The translations under genes were made by a program, and so were the position numbers. This document shows, piece by piece, positions 44,102-53,010 of a stretch of 64,000 nt of DNA. Positions within the stretch are counted from its first letter, which is position 1. Every line of letters begins with the position of its first letter. The stretch comes from CAVXEH01 sp963805305 (GTDB lineage: Bacteria; Chloroflexota; Limnocylindria; QHBO01), in assembly GCA_963805305.1 (NCBI GenBank), contig CAWDTM010000007.1, positions 1-64,000 of the forward strand, read 5' to 3'. Under the pieces are notes generated by a model, which did not search any database, was not told the DNA's origin, and saw only the letters and a list, made by a program, of their open reading frames with translations.

Positions 44102-45097
44102 GTGAAGAAGTTCGTCAACGACCCGCGGCAGTTCGTCCCCGAGTTCCTGGAGGGGATCCAGCTGGCCAGCGGCGGCTCGCTCAAGTACGAGCCCAAGTAC
44201 AACCTCATCTATCGGGCCGACATGCCCAAGAAGGACCGGGTCTCGATCATCCAGGGTTCGGGATCGGGCCATGAGCCGGCGCACACCATGATCGTGGGGC
44301 CCGGCATGCTCGACGCCGCCTGCCCGGGCGATGTGTTCGCCGGCCCGCCGGTCGAGTTCGTGACCGAGACCTCCAAGCTGATGGACACGCCGGCCGGCGT
44401 GCTCTACATCGTCAACAACTACACCGGCGACCGCACCGCCTGGGAGATGGCCAAGGAGCTGCAGGAGGCCGAGGGCCAGAAGATCGGCTACCTGCTCGTC
44501 AACGACGACGTGGCCGTCAAGGACTCCACCTGGACGGTGGGCCGGCGCGGCGTCGCGGGCAACTTCTTCGTGATCAAGGCCGCGGCCGCCATGGCCGACA
44601 AGGGCGGGTCGCTCGAGGAGTGCGTCCGGGTGGGCGAGAAGGTGATCGCCAACGTGCGGACCATGGGCATCGCGCTCTCGTCGTGCACGCCGCCGGTGCG
44701 CGGGACGCCGCTCTTCGAGATCGGCGACGACGAGATGGAGATCGGGATCGGGATCCACGGAGAGCCGGGTCGCGAGCGCGCCAAGCTCGTTCCGGCCAAC
44801 GACATCGTCGACATCCTGCTCGACGCCATCGTCCCGGACCTGCCGTTCGCGTCGGGGGATGAGGTCGCCGTGATGGTCAACGGCCTGGGTGGCACCCCGA
44901 TCAGCGAGCTGTACCTGCTGTACGGCATCGCGCACAAGAAGCTCGCGGAGAAGGGGATCAAGGTCTTCCGCAGCTATGTCGGCGAGTACTGCACCTCGCT
45001 CGAGATGGCGGGAGCCCACATCTCCCTGCTGAAGGTCGACGCCGAGCTCAAGGAGCTGCTCCTTGCTCCGGCGGAGATCGCGTATCGCGTCTTCTAG
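44102..45097 (+). CDS. dhaK: Dihydroxyacetone kinase subunit K (substrate-binding)
   Basis: A 331-residue DhaK. GSGSGHEPAH has H57, and GIGIHGEPG has H219, the residue that in E. coli (H218) forms the covalent hemiaminal with dihydroxyacetone. TPAGVLYIVNNYTGD and RRGVAGNFFVIKAAA are further family blocks. GTG start 44102, 14 nt after dhaL. The order L then K, together with aldolase and HAD genes, is unlike the glycerol-linked dhaKLM operons and may mean another ketose such as erythrulose. Confidence 0.92.
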   Translation: MKKFVNDPRQFVPEFLEGIQLASGGSLKYEPKYNLIYRADMPKKDRVSIIQGSGSGHEPAHTMIVGPGMLDAACPGDVFAGPPVEFVTETSKLMDTPAGVLYIVNNYTGDRTAWEMAKELQEAEGQKIGYLLVNDDVAVKDSTWTVGRRGVAGNFFVIKAAAAMADKGGSLEECVRVGEKVIANVRTMGIALSSCTPPVRGTPLFEIGDDEMEIGIGIHGEPGRERAKLVPANDIVDILLDAIVPDLPFASGDEVAVMVNGLGGTPISELYLLYGIAHKKLAEKGIKVFRSYVGEYCTSLEMAGAHISLLKVDAELKELLLAPAEIAYRVF

Positions 45098-45117
45098 ACC
45101 GATACCCTCGCGTCACG

Positions 45118-45148
45118 GAGCGGGCGGCCCGTCACGGGCCGCCCGCTC
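45118..45148 (+). terminator. Strong terminator hairpin after dhaK
   Basis: A perfect 14-bp stem, GAGCGGGCGGCCCG with loop TCA, 20 nt after the dhaK stop. ATCGTTCC follows. The stem is fully GC-rich with no mismatch, and it marks the end of the sorC-fba-HAD-dhaLK operon. Confidence 0.85.
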
Positions 45149-45230
45149 ATCGTTCCGGGGGTCGTGTTCGCCGGGGAGCCGCCCCTTGGTCGTGGGATGA
45201 CCCATTTGACCGACGAGGCCCCGCGCGGCT

Positions 45231-45365
45231 CGGTTCCCGGTCGGTTCCCGGTCGGTCCCCAGGTCGTATGGGCAACCGGACTACCCGTGCGTCCGTGGGG
45301 GCGTGCTGGCTGGCTCTCTCCCGGTCGTATGGGTAACCGGACTTCCCGTGCGTCCGTGGGGGCGT
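45231..45365. repeat. Tandem 11-bp motif and two 43-bp direct repeats
   Basis: The motif CGGTTCCCGGT occurs twice in tandem at 45231-45252 with a partial third. Two 43-bp direct repeats follow at 45262-45304 and 45323-45365, 61 bp apart, with two mismatches. They begin GGTCGTATGGG and end CGTCCGTGGGGGCGT. This is most of the gene-free stretch 45098-45420, between the dhaK terminator and the end of the receiver-like gene on the other strand. I see no open frame here worth calling. Confidence 0.85.
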
Positions 45366-45420
45366 CCACCAGGCGTCGGTGCCGGTCGGTGCCCGGTCGT
45401 TTCGGTCGTGCGGTTGCCGA

Positions 45421-45852
45421 TTACCAGCGCGGGATGCGCCGCGGCGCAGCCTCCGGGGGCGGGGCGGCTGGGATCGGCCGACGGACGGCAGCTTCGACGG
45501 CCGCTGCCAGGACGCCCTGGTCGGGTGCACCGAGCGCCGGGGTGACCTCGTTGGGACCCTCCGTCTCGACCCAGTCGAGCAGCAGGCCGCCGGAGGTGAG
45601 CACGACGGGCTTGTTGGGGTGCAGCTGCCGCAGCTCCTCGACCAGCTTGCGCCCGCCGTCGCCGGCAGCCAGGACGTCGTAGACAAGGACATCGGCCTTG
45701 TCCACCTGCCAGCACGGCTCGCCGTGCATGACCGGGCAGGCGCCTCCCGACGGTCCGGCGCACTGGTCCACCTCGTAGCCGGCTCGTCGCAGATCCTCGA
45801 CCTCGATGTCGGCGAGGTCGATGTCGTGGTGGACCACCAGTGCGCGTGTCAT
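45421..45852 (-). CDS. Receiver-like (CheY-fold) protein with Cys-rich insert
   Basis: A 143-residue protein, ATG 45852 with GGGAG 8 nt upstream. It has a CheY-like alternation: RALVVHHDIDLADIEVEDLRRAGYEVDQC, ADVLVYDVLAAGDGGRKLVEELRQLHPNKPVVLTSGG. The phospho-acceptor Asp candidate is D in VLVYDVL. Between beta2 and beta3 an insert carries three Cys (QCAGPSGGACPVMHGEPCW). The C-terminal 20 residues are Pro/Ala-rich, and there is no DNA-binding domain and no kinase beside it. It is divergent from the gene pair at 46145-49947. Confidence 0.65.
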   Translation of the reverse strand: MTRALVVHHDIDLADIEVEDLRRAGYEVDQCAGPSGGACPVMHGEPCWQVDKADVLVYDVLAAGDGGRKLVEELRQLHPNKPVVLTSGGLLLDWVETEGPNEVTPALGAPDQGVLAAAVEAAVRRPIPAAPPPEAAPRRIPRW

Positions 45853-46144
45853 CGCGGGGACTCCCATTGCGGAGGCCGACATCGGCCTGGCGCCGGTCGC
45901 CGGTCGCCGGTCTCCCTGCTCTGGAGCGAGGATCGGGGCCGATCCGAGCGGGGTGGAAGGGTCGAAGGTCACCTTCCTCCAGTGCAGAGGGCACCGGATC
46001 GAGGGTGTGAGCGCGCGCCGGCCGGAGCCGCGGCCCCTCGCCCCGGCCGCCTCCCGCCGGGGGCGCCCCATTGCCGGGGCTTGCGCCAATGGTCCATGCT
46101 CGCAGCTGCTGCCGATGATCGGAGCGAGGCAGGAGGCTGGATCG
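45853..46144. other. Divergent intergenic region
   Basis: This 292-bp gap separates the receiver-like gene (minus) from the gene at 46145 (plus). It contains three tandem copies of CGCCGGT at 45891-45911 and AGGAGG ahead of 46145. I see no gene and no clear promoter boxes. Confidence 0.4.
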
Positions 46145-46537
46145 ATGAGCGAAATGGATTTCGACGAGCAGGTGGAGCGCGAGCTGCAGGCAGCCTACGA
46201 GGAGCGAGGCGTGCCGACCGACTGGCAGGAGCTCACGCCCGAGACGATGGCCCCGGCGTTCCGGCTGTGGTTCAAGGCGCTCCGCAGCCCCGGGAACCCG
46301 CTCGGTGGTATCGACCCGGACAGCGAGGCGGAGCGGCTCATCCACGATCCGGTGCCGGCGCTGCGCGAGGCCGGCGTGCTGCCGGACACGGACGAGACGC
46401 CGCGCATCTCGACCATGGTCGTGAACCACGAGAAGACGCTCAAGCGCTTCATCATGTACGCGATGGTGGTCGTCTCCGCAAACCCGAGCACGGTCGGCAT
46501 CACCATTGTCAAGGAGGAGCGGGATTCCACGGGATGA
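46145..46537 (+). CDS. Small unknown protein coupled to cyclase/AAA protein
   Basis: A 130-residue acidic soluble protein, ATG 46145 with AGGAGG 8 nt upstream. I do not recognise the family. It starts SEMDFDEQVERELQAAYEERG, which is likely helical, then has TPETMAPAFRLWFKALRSPGNP and RISTMVVNHEKTLKRFIMYAMVVVSANPSTVG. There is no signal peptide. Its TGA overlaps the ATG of the large cyclase/AAA/TPR gene by 4 nt, so the two are made together; a regulatory partner of that protein is the simplest guess. Confidence 0.7.
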   Translation: MSEMDFDEQVERELQAAYEERGVPTDWQELTPETMAPAFRLWFKALRSPGNPLGGIDPDSEAERLIHDPVPALREAGVLPDTDETPRISTMVVNHEKTLKRFIMYAMVVVSANPSTVGITIVKEERDSTG

Positions 46538-49500
46538 GCGACGAGGGGCTGAGCTGCCCCAGCTGTGGCTCCGCCAATCCTCCCGGACTTCGGTTCTGCC
46601 CGTCGTGCGGCTTTGCCCTGCCGCGCGACGAAGCAGGCGCTGACCCGCGCCCCGCCGATCACGACCCCGGGGTGCCGGCCGGCCGCCGCAGGCCCCTCGC
46701 CGAGCGGCGCCTGGTCTCCGTCCTTTTCCTGGACCTGGTGGGTTTCACGACCCTCTCGGAATCGCTCGATCCCGAGGATGTTCGCGACCTCCAGTGGCGC
46801 TATTTCGAAGCCGCGCGTGCAACCGTGGCCCACTACGGCGGATCGCTGGAGAAGTTCATTGGGGACGCGGTGATGGCGGTGTGGGGGACGCCGATCGCCC
46901 ACGAGGACGACGCGGAGCGCGCGACCCGCGCCGCGATCGAGATCGTGGCAGGCGTTGGCACGCAGTTCGCTTCCCGCGAATCCGGCCACCTTCAGGCGCG
47001 AGCGGCGGTGACGACCGGCGAGGCGGCGGTGACCCTCGACGCCGAGGGGCAGGGAATGGTCACCGGCGATCTCGTGAATACCGCGTCGCGCCTCCAGGGC
47101 GCTGCCGTGCCGGGCACCGTGCTCGTCGACGACGCAACCCGCCATGTGGTGGGTGAGGCGCTCGCCTTCGAGCCTGCCGGCGAGAAGACGCTGAAAGGCA
47201 AGGCGGCGTCGGTCCGAGCGTGGCGGGCCATGGCCGCTGTGCCGAGCGCGGGAACGGCTCGGTCGGGCCATCGTGGGCCGTTCGTCGGCCGAGATCCGGA
47301 GCTGCGGGCACTGCGCGACCTCCTGGGGGCCGTGGTCGAGGAACGGCGGCTGCGGGTCGTGTCCGTGGTGGGCATCGCCGGCATCGGGAAGAGCCGCCTG
47401 GCCTGGGAGCTCGAGCACGCCGAGCCGGCGGGGGAGGACGGTCACGTCGCCTGGTACGCGGGCCGGGCGCCCGGCTACGGCGAGGGGATCGCCTTCGCGC
47501 CCCTGGCCGAGATGGTCCGCCGCAGCGCGGGGATCGTCGAGAGCGACCCGATCGAGATGGTGCACCGCTCGCTCGCCCAGCGGATCCTGCAGCTGGCCCC
47601 GGACGCCGACGAACGCGGGTGGCTCGAGCCGCGCCTGCTCGTGCTCCTGGCGCCGCAGGAGGGCCATGGCTTCGATCGCGAGGAGCTCTTCGCGGCCTGG
47701 CGTCGGTTCTTCGAGCTGGAGGCAGAGTCGGCGCCGGTGGTCCTGCTCTTCGAGGACCTCCAGTGGGCCGATCCGGGCCTCCTCGACTTCATCGAGTACG
47801 TGGCGGACTGGTCGCGGCATCGGCCCCTGCTGCTCCTGACTCTCGCCCGGCCGGAGCTCCTCGATGCGCGCCCGACCTGGGGAGCGGGTCTTGCCCAGCT
47901 CACCGCCATGCACCTCGACCGGCTCAGCGAAGCCGCCATCGCCGACCTTCTCGCGGCGCTGGCCCCGGCCCTCTCCGTCGACGAGGCGGCTCGGGTGCGG
48001 GGTCGCGCCGACGGCGTCCCGCTCTACGCCGTGGAGATGGCCCGCATGCTCACCGAGCGGAGCGCCCGGGCGGAGATCGAGATCCCCGAGTCCCTCCAGG
48101 CGCTCCTCGCCGCCCGGATCGACGCCCTGCCGCCGGACGAGCGCTCGCTGCTGCTGAGCGCCGCGGTGCTGGGGCGGCGCTTCCCGCCCGATGCCCTCGC
48201 CGCGGTATCCGGTGCTGAGGGAGTCGCGTTCGCCGCCCAGCTCCGGAACCTCGTGCGCCGCGAATTCCTCTCGATGGACGACGAGCTCCGGTCGCCGGGA
48301 CGGGGCCAGCTCAGCTTCGTGCAGGAGCTGGTGCGCGAGGTCGCCTACCACACCCTGTCCCGCCGGGAGCGCCGGGCCCGGCACCTCGCCGTGATCGAGT
48401 ACCTCCAGTCGGTGGGCGCGCAGGAGATGGTGGAGCCGATCGCGGAGCATCTTCTCGCCGCGCACCGAGCCACGGGGCTCGATGCCGCCGAGGAGCAGGC
48501 GATCACGGACCGGGCGCGCGAGGCACTGCATCGAGCGGCCGAGCAGGCCCGTTCGCTGCATGCCCCGCACCGTGCCCTGGCCCACCTCGAGGACGCCATT
48601 GGCCTGACCGATGATCCCGCCACGCGCGCCCAGCTCTCCGAGGAGGCCGGACTTGCGGCCCGCGCGGCGGCGCGCTTCGCGGCCGCGGAGCGGCACCTGC
48701 GGACGGCCATCGAGCTCCGCGAGGCGATGGACGATGCCCCCGGGGCGGCACGGCATCGCGCCCAGCTCGCGCGGCTCCTCCTCCAGGCCCAGCGCAGCGA
48801 CACGGCCCTGGCCGAGCTCGAGGCTGCCTGGACGGCGGCGACGAGCGGCGCGAGCGCCGCCACGATCCCGCCGGAGCTGCCCGCCGAGCTGGCACGGGCG
48901 CACCTGCTGCGCGGCGACCTGCAGGACGCGAGCGCCTGGGCCGAGCGGGCGATCTCGGCCGCCGAGGCGACCGGCGATGAGAAGCGTGCGGTCCTCGTCG
49001 ACGCACAGATCACACGCGCGACGTCCCGGGTTGCCGCAGGACGGCGGACGGAGGGCCTCGAGGAGCTCCGCAGGGCCGTCGACGATGCGGCGGGCGCGGA
49101 CAACACGTCGGTCCAGCTCAGGGCCTTGAACAACCTCGCCTGGCTCGTCGTCACCGACGATCCGGGGGCAACCTACGCGACGGCACGTCGCGGGCTCGAC
49201 CTGGCGATCCGCCTCGGCAACCGGGAGCAGGCGCTGCAGCTGCTGGATATCGCCTCGATTGTGGCGCTCGACACCGGAGACTGGTCGTGGGCGCAGGGCG
49301 CGCTCGACGAGGCGACGGCCGACGAGCTGCCGAGTGCATACCGTCTCGACTATGCGGCGACCCGAACGATTCTCGCCGCCCTGCAGGGCCTCCCCGCTGA
49401 TGCCCTCCCCGATGAGCCCGTCCTCGAGAAGGACCTGGATCCGCAGGCGCTCGGCTGGGTCGACCATGCCCGGGGCCTGCTGGCGCTCGTCTCCGGCGAC

Positions 49501-49947
49501 CTGCCGACCGCGCTGGACCGGGCATGGATCGCCGCGCGCCAGACGGAGGGGTACGAGCGCTGGGCCTCGCTCGTCCTGGCCGGCCGTGTCGCCTGCTGGA
49601 CAGGCGACGCCCGCCAGGCCGCGCGGGCCGCGGAGGAGCTGGCCGAGTGCGGGGCCTGGGGCCGGGCCGCAGACGCCGCGCTCTCCGGCCTGCGGGCCGC
49701 CATCTCCACCCTGGGCGTGCCGTCGTCCCGACGCGGACCGCGCACGGCAGCGAGGGCGTGGAGCTCCGCCATCGAGCAGTGGCATGGGCTCGACCTCCCC
49801 CTGCGACTCGGCCTCTGCCACCTGGATCGCTGGCGTCTCCTCGGTCGTGCAGCGGATCGGGAGGCGGTTCGCCGGTCCCTTGGGCCGCTTGGAGCGACGG
49901 CCCTGGTCGCCCTCGTGGATGCGCCGATCCGCCTCCCGGGGCGGTGA
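46534..49947 (+). CDS. Zinc-ribbon / class III cyclase / AAA ATPase / TPR protein
   Basis: A 1,137-residue paralogue of the protein at 26646. The zinc ribbon has C8, C11, C22 and C25 (LSCPSCGSANPPGLRFCPSCG). The cyclase domain shows LFLDLVGFTTLSE (D66) and FIGDAVMAVWG (D110), with the standard GFT retained. The ATPase has Walker A GIAGIGKSRL near 280 and Walker B VVLLFEDLQWADP. A long alanine-rich TPR/helical C-terminal half follows. Catalysis of cAMP is plausible by motif. It is co-translated with the small gene at 46145 through ATGA. Confidence 0.85.
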   Translation: MSDEGLSCPSCGSANPPGLRFCPSCGFALPRDEAGADPRPADHDPGVPAGRRRPLAERRLVSVLFLDLVGFTTLSESLDPEDVRDLQWRYFEAARATVAHYGGSLEKFIGDAVMAVWGTPIAHEDDAERATRAAIEIVAGVGTQFASRESGHLQARAAVTTGEAAVTLDAEGQGMVTGDLVNTASRLQGAAVPGTVLVDDATRHVVGEALAFEPAGEKTLKGKAASVRAWRAMAAVPSAGTARSGHRGPFVGRDPELRALRDLLGAVVEERRLRVVSVVGIAGIGKSRLAWELEHAEPAGEDGHVAWYAGRAPGYGEGIAFAPLAEMVRRSAGIVESDPIEMVHRSLAQRILQLAPDADERGWLEPRLLVLLAPQEGHGFDREELFAAWRRFFELEAESAPVVLLFEDLQWADPGLLDFIEYVADWSRHRPLLLLTLARPELLDARPTWGAGLAQLTAMHLDRLSEAAIADLLAALAPALSVDEAARVRGRADGVPLYAVEMARMLTERSARAEIEIPESLQALLAARIDALPPDERSLLLSAAVLGRRFPPDALAAVSGAEGVAFAAQLRNLVRREFLSMDDELRSPGRGQLSFVQELVREVAYHTLSRRERRARHLAVIEYLQSVGAQEMVEPIAEHLLAAHRATGLDAAEEQAITDRAREALHRAAEQARSLHAPHRALAHLEDAIGLTDDPATRAQLSEEAGLAARAAARFAAAERHLRTAIELREAMDDAPGAARHRAQLARLLLQAQRSDTALAELEAAWTAATSGASAATIPPELPAELARAHLLRGDLQDASAWAERAISAAEATGDEKRAVLVDAQITRATSRVAAGRRTEGLEELRRAVDDAAGADNTSVQLRALNNLAWLVVTDDPGATYATARRGLDLAIRLGNREQALQLLDIASIVALDTGDWSWAQGALDEATADELPSAYRLDYAATRTILAALQGLPADALPDEPVLEKDLDPQALGWVDHARGLLALVSGDLPTALDRAWIAARQTEGYERWASLVLAGRVACWTGDARQAARAAEELAECGAWGRAADAALSGLRAAISTLGVPSSRRGPRTAARAWSSAIEQWHGLDLPLRLGLCHLDRWRLLGRAADREAVRRSLGPLGATALVALVDAPIRLPGR

Positions 49948-49992
49948 TCGCGGCCGGCGGCCGGTGCGGGGACCAGCCACGAGGCGCGTGAC

Positions 49993-50565
49993 TCAGTGAT
50001 CGGTCCGCAGCACCGCGAGACAGGTCTCCACGGCGACCGGCACGGCGGCCGCCACCTCCGGCGTCATTCGATCCTCGAAACGGTCGTGCAGGACGGCCTC
50101 GATGCCAACCGCCCAGATCTCGGAGGGCAGCGCGGCCCCCAGGGCGCGGCCCGCGTCGAGCGCGGCCGGAAGGGGGGCGTCGTGGGCGGAGTCGAGGTGC
50201 GCCGATGCCCGCGTCTCGACCTGGTCGAGGGTCCGGCAGGTGACGGTGCCTGCGGGCACCAGCCCGGTCGCAATCGCGTCGATCAGGATGGCGCGCTCGT
50301 AGCCCACGAGGTGCTCCATGAGGGTCAACCCACCCACCGCCAGCTGCTCAATGTCGACCGTGTCGACCCCGATGGGTCCGATGTCGCCGTCACCGCCGTC
50401 GGCGTGCGCGAGCGCATCGCGCAGCGCATCAGCGACCCGCCAGCCGACCCCGTCGTCGCCGCGCAGCGGGTTTCCCAGTCCGACGACCACCGTCACCCGC
50501 GCCGCGAAGCGCGGGTCCGGGTCAGCAGGCCTGGCGAAGGACGTGGACGGGCTCGCCATCGGCAT
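49993..50565 (-). CDS. [NiFe]-hydrogenase maturation endopeptidase (HyaD/HycI family)
   Basis: A protein of up to 190 residues. The family motif GLGNPLRGDDGVGWRVADAL lies at about 29-48, with Asp ligands in the DDG region; DTVDIEQLAVGGLTLMEHLVGYERAILIDA also fits. It removes the C-terminal peptide of the hydrogenase large subunit after nickel insertion. It follows the large-subunit gene on the same strand. The ATG at 50565 overlaps that gene by 44 nt without a visible ribosome binding site; GTG 50496 (VTVVVGLGNP) is a shorter alternative. Confidence 0.85.
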   Translation of the reverse strand: MPMASPSTSFARPADPDPRFAARVTVVVGLGNPLRGDDGVGWRVADALRDALAHADGGDGDIGPIGVDTVDIEQLAVGGLTLMEHLVGYERAILIDAIATGLVPAGTVTCRTLDQVETRASAHLDSAHDAPLPAALDAGRALGAALPSEIWAVGIEAVLHDRFEDRMTPEVAAAVPVAVETCLAVLRTDH

Positions 50566-52006
50566 TGCGGATGGTGACCTCCAGCGGCATCTCGCCGGTG
50601 AGCGAGTGCGTCGCGCACCCGAAGCACGGGTCGTAGGCGCGGAACGCCATCTCGATCCGGTTCAGCAGGCCGGGGCTGACCACCTCTCCGCCGTGGATCA
50701 GGCTGCGCGCCGCCCGCTCGATGGAGAGTGCCATGGGCGCGTAGTTGTTCGTGGTGCCCACGATCAGGTTCACCTTCGTCACCAGGCCGCGCTCATCGGT
50801 CCAGTAGTGGTGGGTGAGCGTGCCGCGCGGTGCCTCGATGGTGCCCACGCCCTCCGCGGGCGTCTCGGTGGGGACCACCCGCACGAGGTCGGAGGTGACC
50901 TCGGGATCCGTGGCCAGCTCCACGACCCGCTCTGCTGCGGAGAGCAGCTCGACCAGGCGTGCCCAATGCATGGCCAGGCGCGGATGGACCATGCGCTTCG
51001 TGCCGTCGACCGGCGGAGCGAGGACGGAGTAGAAGCGCTCGTAGGCCCCCTGGGCCAGCGGCGTGCCCATCCCGTCCGCCGCGTTGATCCGCCCCAGCGG
51101 GCCCACGCAGTAGACGCCGGAGTCGGGGCCGTCGACCAGCCCCTTCCAGCCGACCTTGCGCAGGTAGGGGAACTTCAGGTACGTCCAGGGCTCGACGCGC
51201 TCCGCGATCCATTCGGGGTAGTCGGCCGGCGCGTACTGGCCGTGGAGCGAGCCGTCGGGCCCAACGACCCGGACCTGGCCGTCGTACATGTTGAGGCGCC
51301 CGGCCGCATCCACGACTCCCATGTAGTACGTCTCGTGGGTGTAGGTGTCGCCCCGGATCATCCCCACGTACTCGTCGTTGCCCAGGATCGCCGAGTCCCA
51401 TAGGTCCAGGCTGAAGCGCGCGAAGTCGACCATCCAGCGTCCGCTGGCCTCGATGGCCGCGCGCTCGTCGCCGGTGATCCCTTTGGTCATCCCGCCGGGA
51501 ACCGCGGTGAGCGGATGGACCTTGCGCCCGCCGATGGTCTCGATGATCTCGTGCCCGCGCCTGCGGGCCTCGATGACCTTGAGGCCGATGTCGGCGCCAA
51601 CCTTGTGCACCACGCCCAGGATGTTGCGCTCCGCCGCGGGAGCATCCGGCCCGACCAGGAAATCAGGCCCGGACAGGACGTAGAAGTGCGTCGTGTGGTC
51701 GGCGAAGACGAATGCCGAGTAGAGCAGCTCGCGCAGCAGCGTGGCGGCCCGCGGCGGCGTGACGCGGTAGACCGCATCGACGGCCTTGGCCGCCGCCATG
51801 TGGTGCGCCTCGGGGCAGACCCCGCAGATCCGGCTGGTCAGGGTGGGCATCTCCTCGATGGGTCGTCCCACGCAGAAGCGCTCGAAGCCGCGCAGCTCCG
51901 GGACCTGGAAGTAGGTGTGCTCCACCTCGCCGGCGCCGTCGAGGAGGATCTCGATCTTGCCGTGCCCCTCCAGGCGGGTGACCGGATCGATGGTGACGTG
52001 GGTCAT
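50522..52006 (-). CDS. mvhA: [NiFe]-hydrogenase large subunit, group 3c (MvhA-like)
   Basis: A 494-residue catalytic subunit. The N-terminal nickel motif SRICGVCPEAHH gives C61 and C64. The C-terminal motif DPCFGCATH gives C461 and C464 and ends at H467. A 27-residue tail follows (SLTGEMPLEV to the final AC), the piece expected to be cut off by the protease encoded next. All four Ni-Fe ligands are therefore present. H2 is split heterolytically and electrons pass to MvhG. It overlaps MvhG by 4 nt. The HdrABC and MvhD neighbours place it in group 3c. Confidence 0.93.
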   Translation of the reverse strand: MTHVTIDPVTRLEGHGKIEILLDGAGEVEHTYFQVPELRGFERFCVGRPIEEMPTLTSRICGVCPEAHHMAAAKAVDAVYRVTPPRAATLLRELLYSAFVFADHTTHFYVLSGPDFLVGPDAPAAERNILGVVHKVGADIGLKVIEARRRGHEIIETIGGRKVHPLTAVPGGMTKGITGDERAAIEASGRWMVDFARFSLDLWDSAILGNDEYVGMIRGDTYTHETYYMGVVDAAGRLNMYDGQVRVVGPDGSLHGQYAPADYPEWIAERVEPWTYLKFPYLRKVGWKGLVDGPDSGVYCVGPLGRINAADGMGTPLAQGAYERFYSVLAPPVDGTKRMVHPRLAMHWARLVELLSAAERVVELATDPEVTSDLVRVVPTETPAEGVGTIEAPRGTLTHHYWTDERGLVTKVNLIVGTTNNYAPMALSIERAARSLIHGGEVVSPGLLNRIEMAFRAYDPCFGCATHSLTGEMPLEVTIRNADGEPVHVLRQAC

Positions 52007-53010
52007 GACTGCCGACCTCCCCGCAGGAGCGACTTCGCCAGGCTGAATCGGTAGAACTGGCCGACCGGATCGGGGATCCCATCCAGGATCCGCTCGATCT
52101 CCTGTGGCTCCGTCGCGTCGACCACGGAGGCGAACGCGGACATCAGCCGCGCCCCGTAGTCGACCACGCCGTCGGCCGGGCCGTAGCAGCCGATGCACGG
52201 CGCGCCGGCGGCCGGGCACAGCGCTCCGCATCCGGAACGGGTGGCGGGCCCGTTGCAGGGCAGCCCCTGCTCGAGGAGGCAGAGCCGTGGATCAACCTCC
52301 GGAAGCTCGGTGATGCGCACGAACCGGTCGATCTTCTTCACGTTCCGCTCGCGCGCGCACTCGTCGCAGCAGGTGCTGGTCCCCGCCCCGATGACCGAGC
52401 CGACCGGCGGCAGCTCGGCCTTGCCGTCCAGGGCGGCGATCATCAGCTGCAGCACCTCGGCGATGCGCGCCGACTCCGGCGGGCAGCCGGGCATGAAGTA
52501 GTCCACGTCGACCACCTGGTCCAGGGTCCGCAGCAGCGGTGAGAAGACGGGGAGATGGAGGACACCGTCGCCGGGGTCGCCATCGGGCAGGTGCCATTCC
52601 GGCTGGGGTACCAGGTGCTCGGGGTTGTCCACGCCGGGAGCCTCGTAGCTCGCGTCGAACAGCTCCTTGGTGCTGCTCAGGTTGGCGAGACCGGGGATGC
52701 AGCCCTCGCAGGCGCAGGAGCCGAAGGCGACGAGCACCTTCGCCTTGGCGCGGAGGAGGTGGGCCATCTCCTCGTTCTCGCTGTTGCGGATCCCTCCCGA
52801 GAAGAGGCACACGTCGATCGAGGCGTCCGGCATGGCGCGGACGTCGTCGTACTTGGCGTCCATGGCGACCGGCCAGAAGACCACGTCGAACCGCCGGTCG
52901 ACCTCCAGGATCAGCTCATGGACGTTGAGCACCGCGATGTCACAGCCGCCGCAGGAGCTGGCCCAGTACATGGCGAAGCGCGGCTTGGCCTTGACCGATG
53001 TCGCCGTCAT
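52003..53010 (-). CDS. mvhG: [NiFe]-hydrogenase small subunit (MvhG-like)
   Basis: A 335-residue iron-sulfur subunit. The proximal cluster Cys begin with SSCGGCDIAVLN (C20, C23), followed by FGSCACEGCIPGL and DYFMPGCPPESARI. A Cys-rich C-terminus (CCDECARERN, CLLEQGLPCNG, GCGALCPAAGAPCIGCYGP) supplies the medial and distal clusters. There is no twin-arginine signal, so the enzyme is cytosolic. Overlaps the genes on both sides by 4 nt. Confidence 0.92.
   Translation of the reverse strand: MTATSVKAKPRFAMYWASSCGGCDIAVLNVHELILEVDRRFDVVFWPVAMDAKYDDVRAMPDASIDVCLFSGGIRNSENEEMAHLLRAKAKVLVAFGSCACEGCIPGLANLSSTKELFDASYEAPGVDNPEHLVPQPEWHLPDGDPGDGVLHLPVFSPLLRTLDQVVDVDYFMPGCPPESARIAEVLQLMIAALDGKAELPPVGSVIGAGTSTCCDECARERNVKKIDRFVRITELPEVDPRLCLLEQGLPCNGPATRSGCGALCPAAGAPCIGCYGPADGVVDYGARLMSAFASVVDATEPQEIERILDGIPDPVGQFYRFSLAKSLLRGGRQS

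Noticed and set aside
46195..49980. A 3.8-kb open frame antisense to the cyclase/AAA/TPR gene.
   Set aside because: Arg/Gly/Leu-rich composition typical of a shadow frame in GC-rich DNA; the plus-strand product has unmistakable cyclase and Walker motifs.
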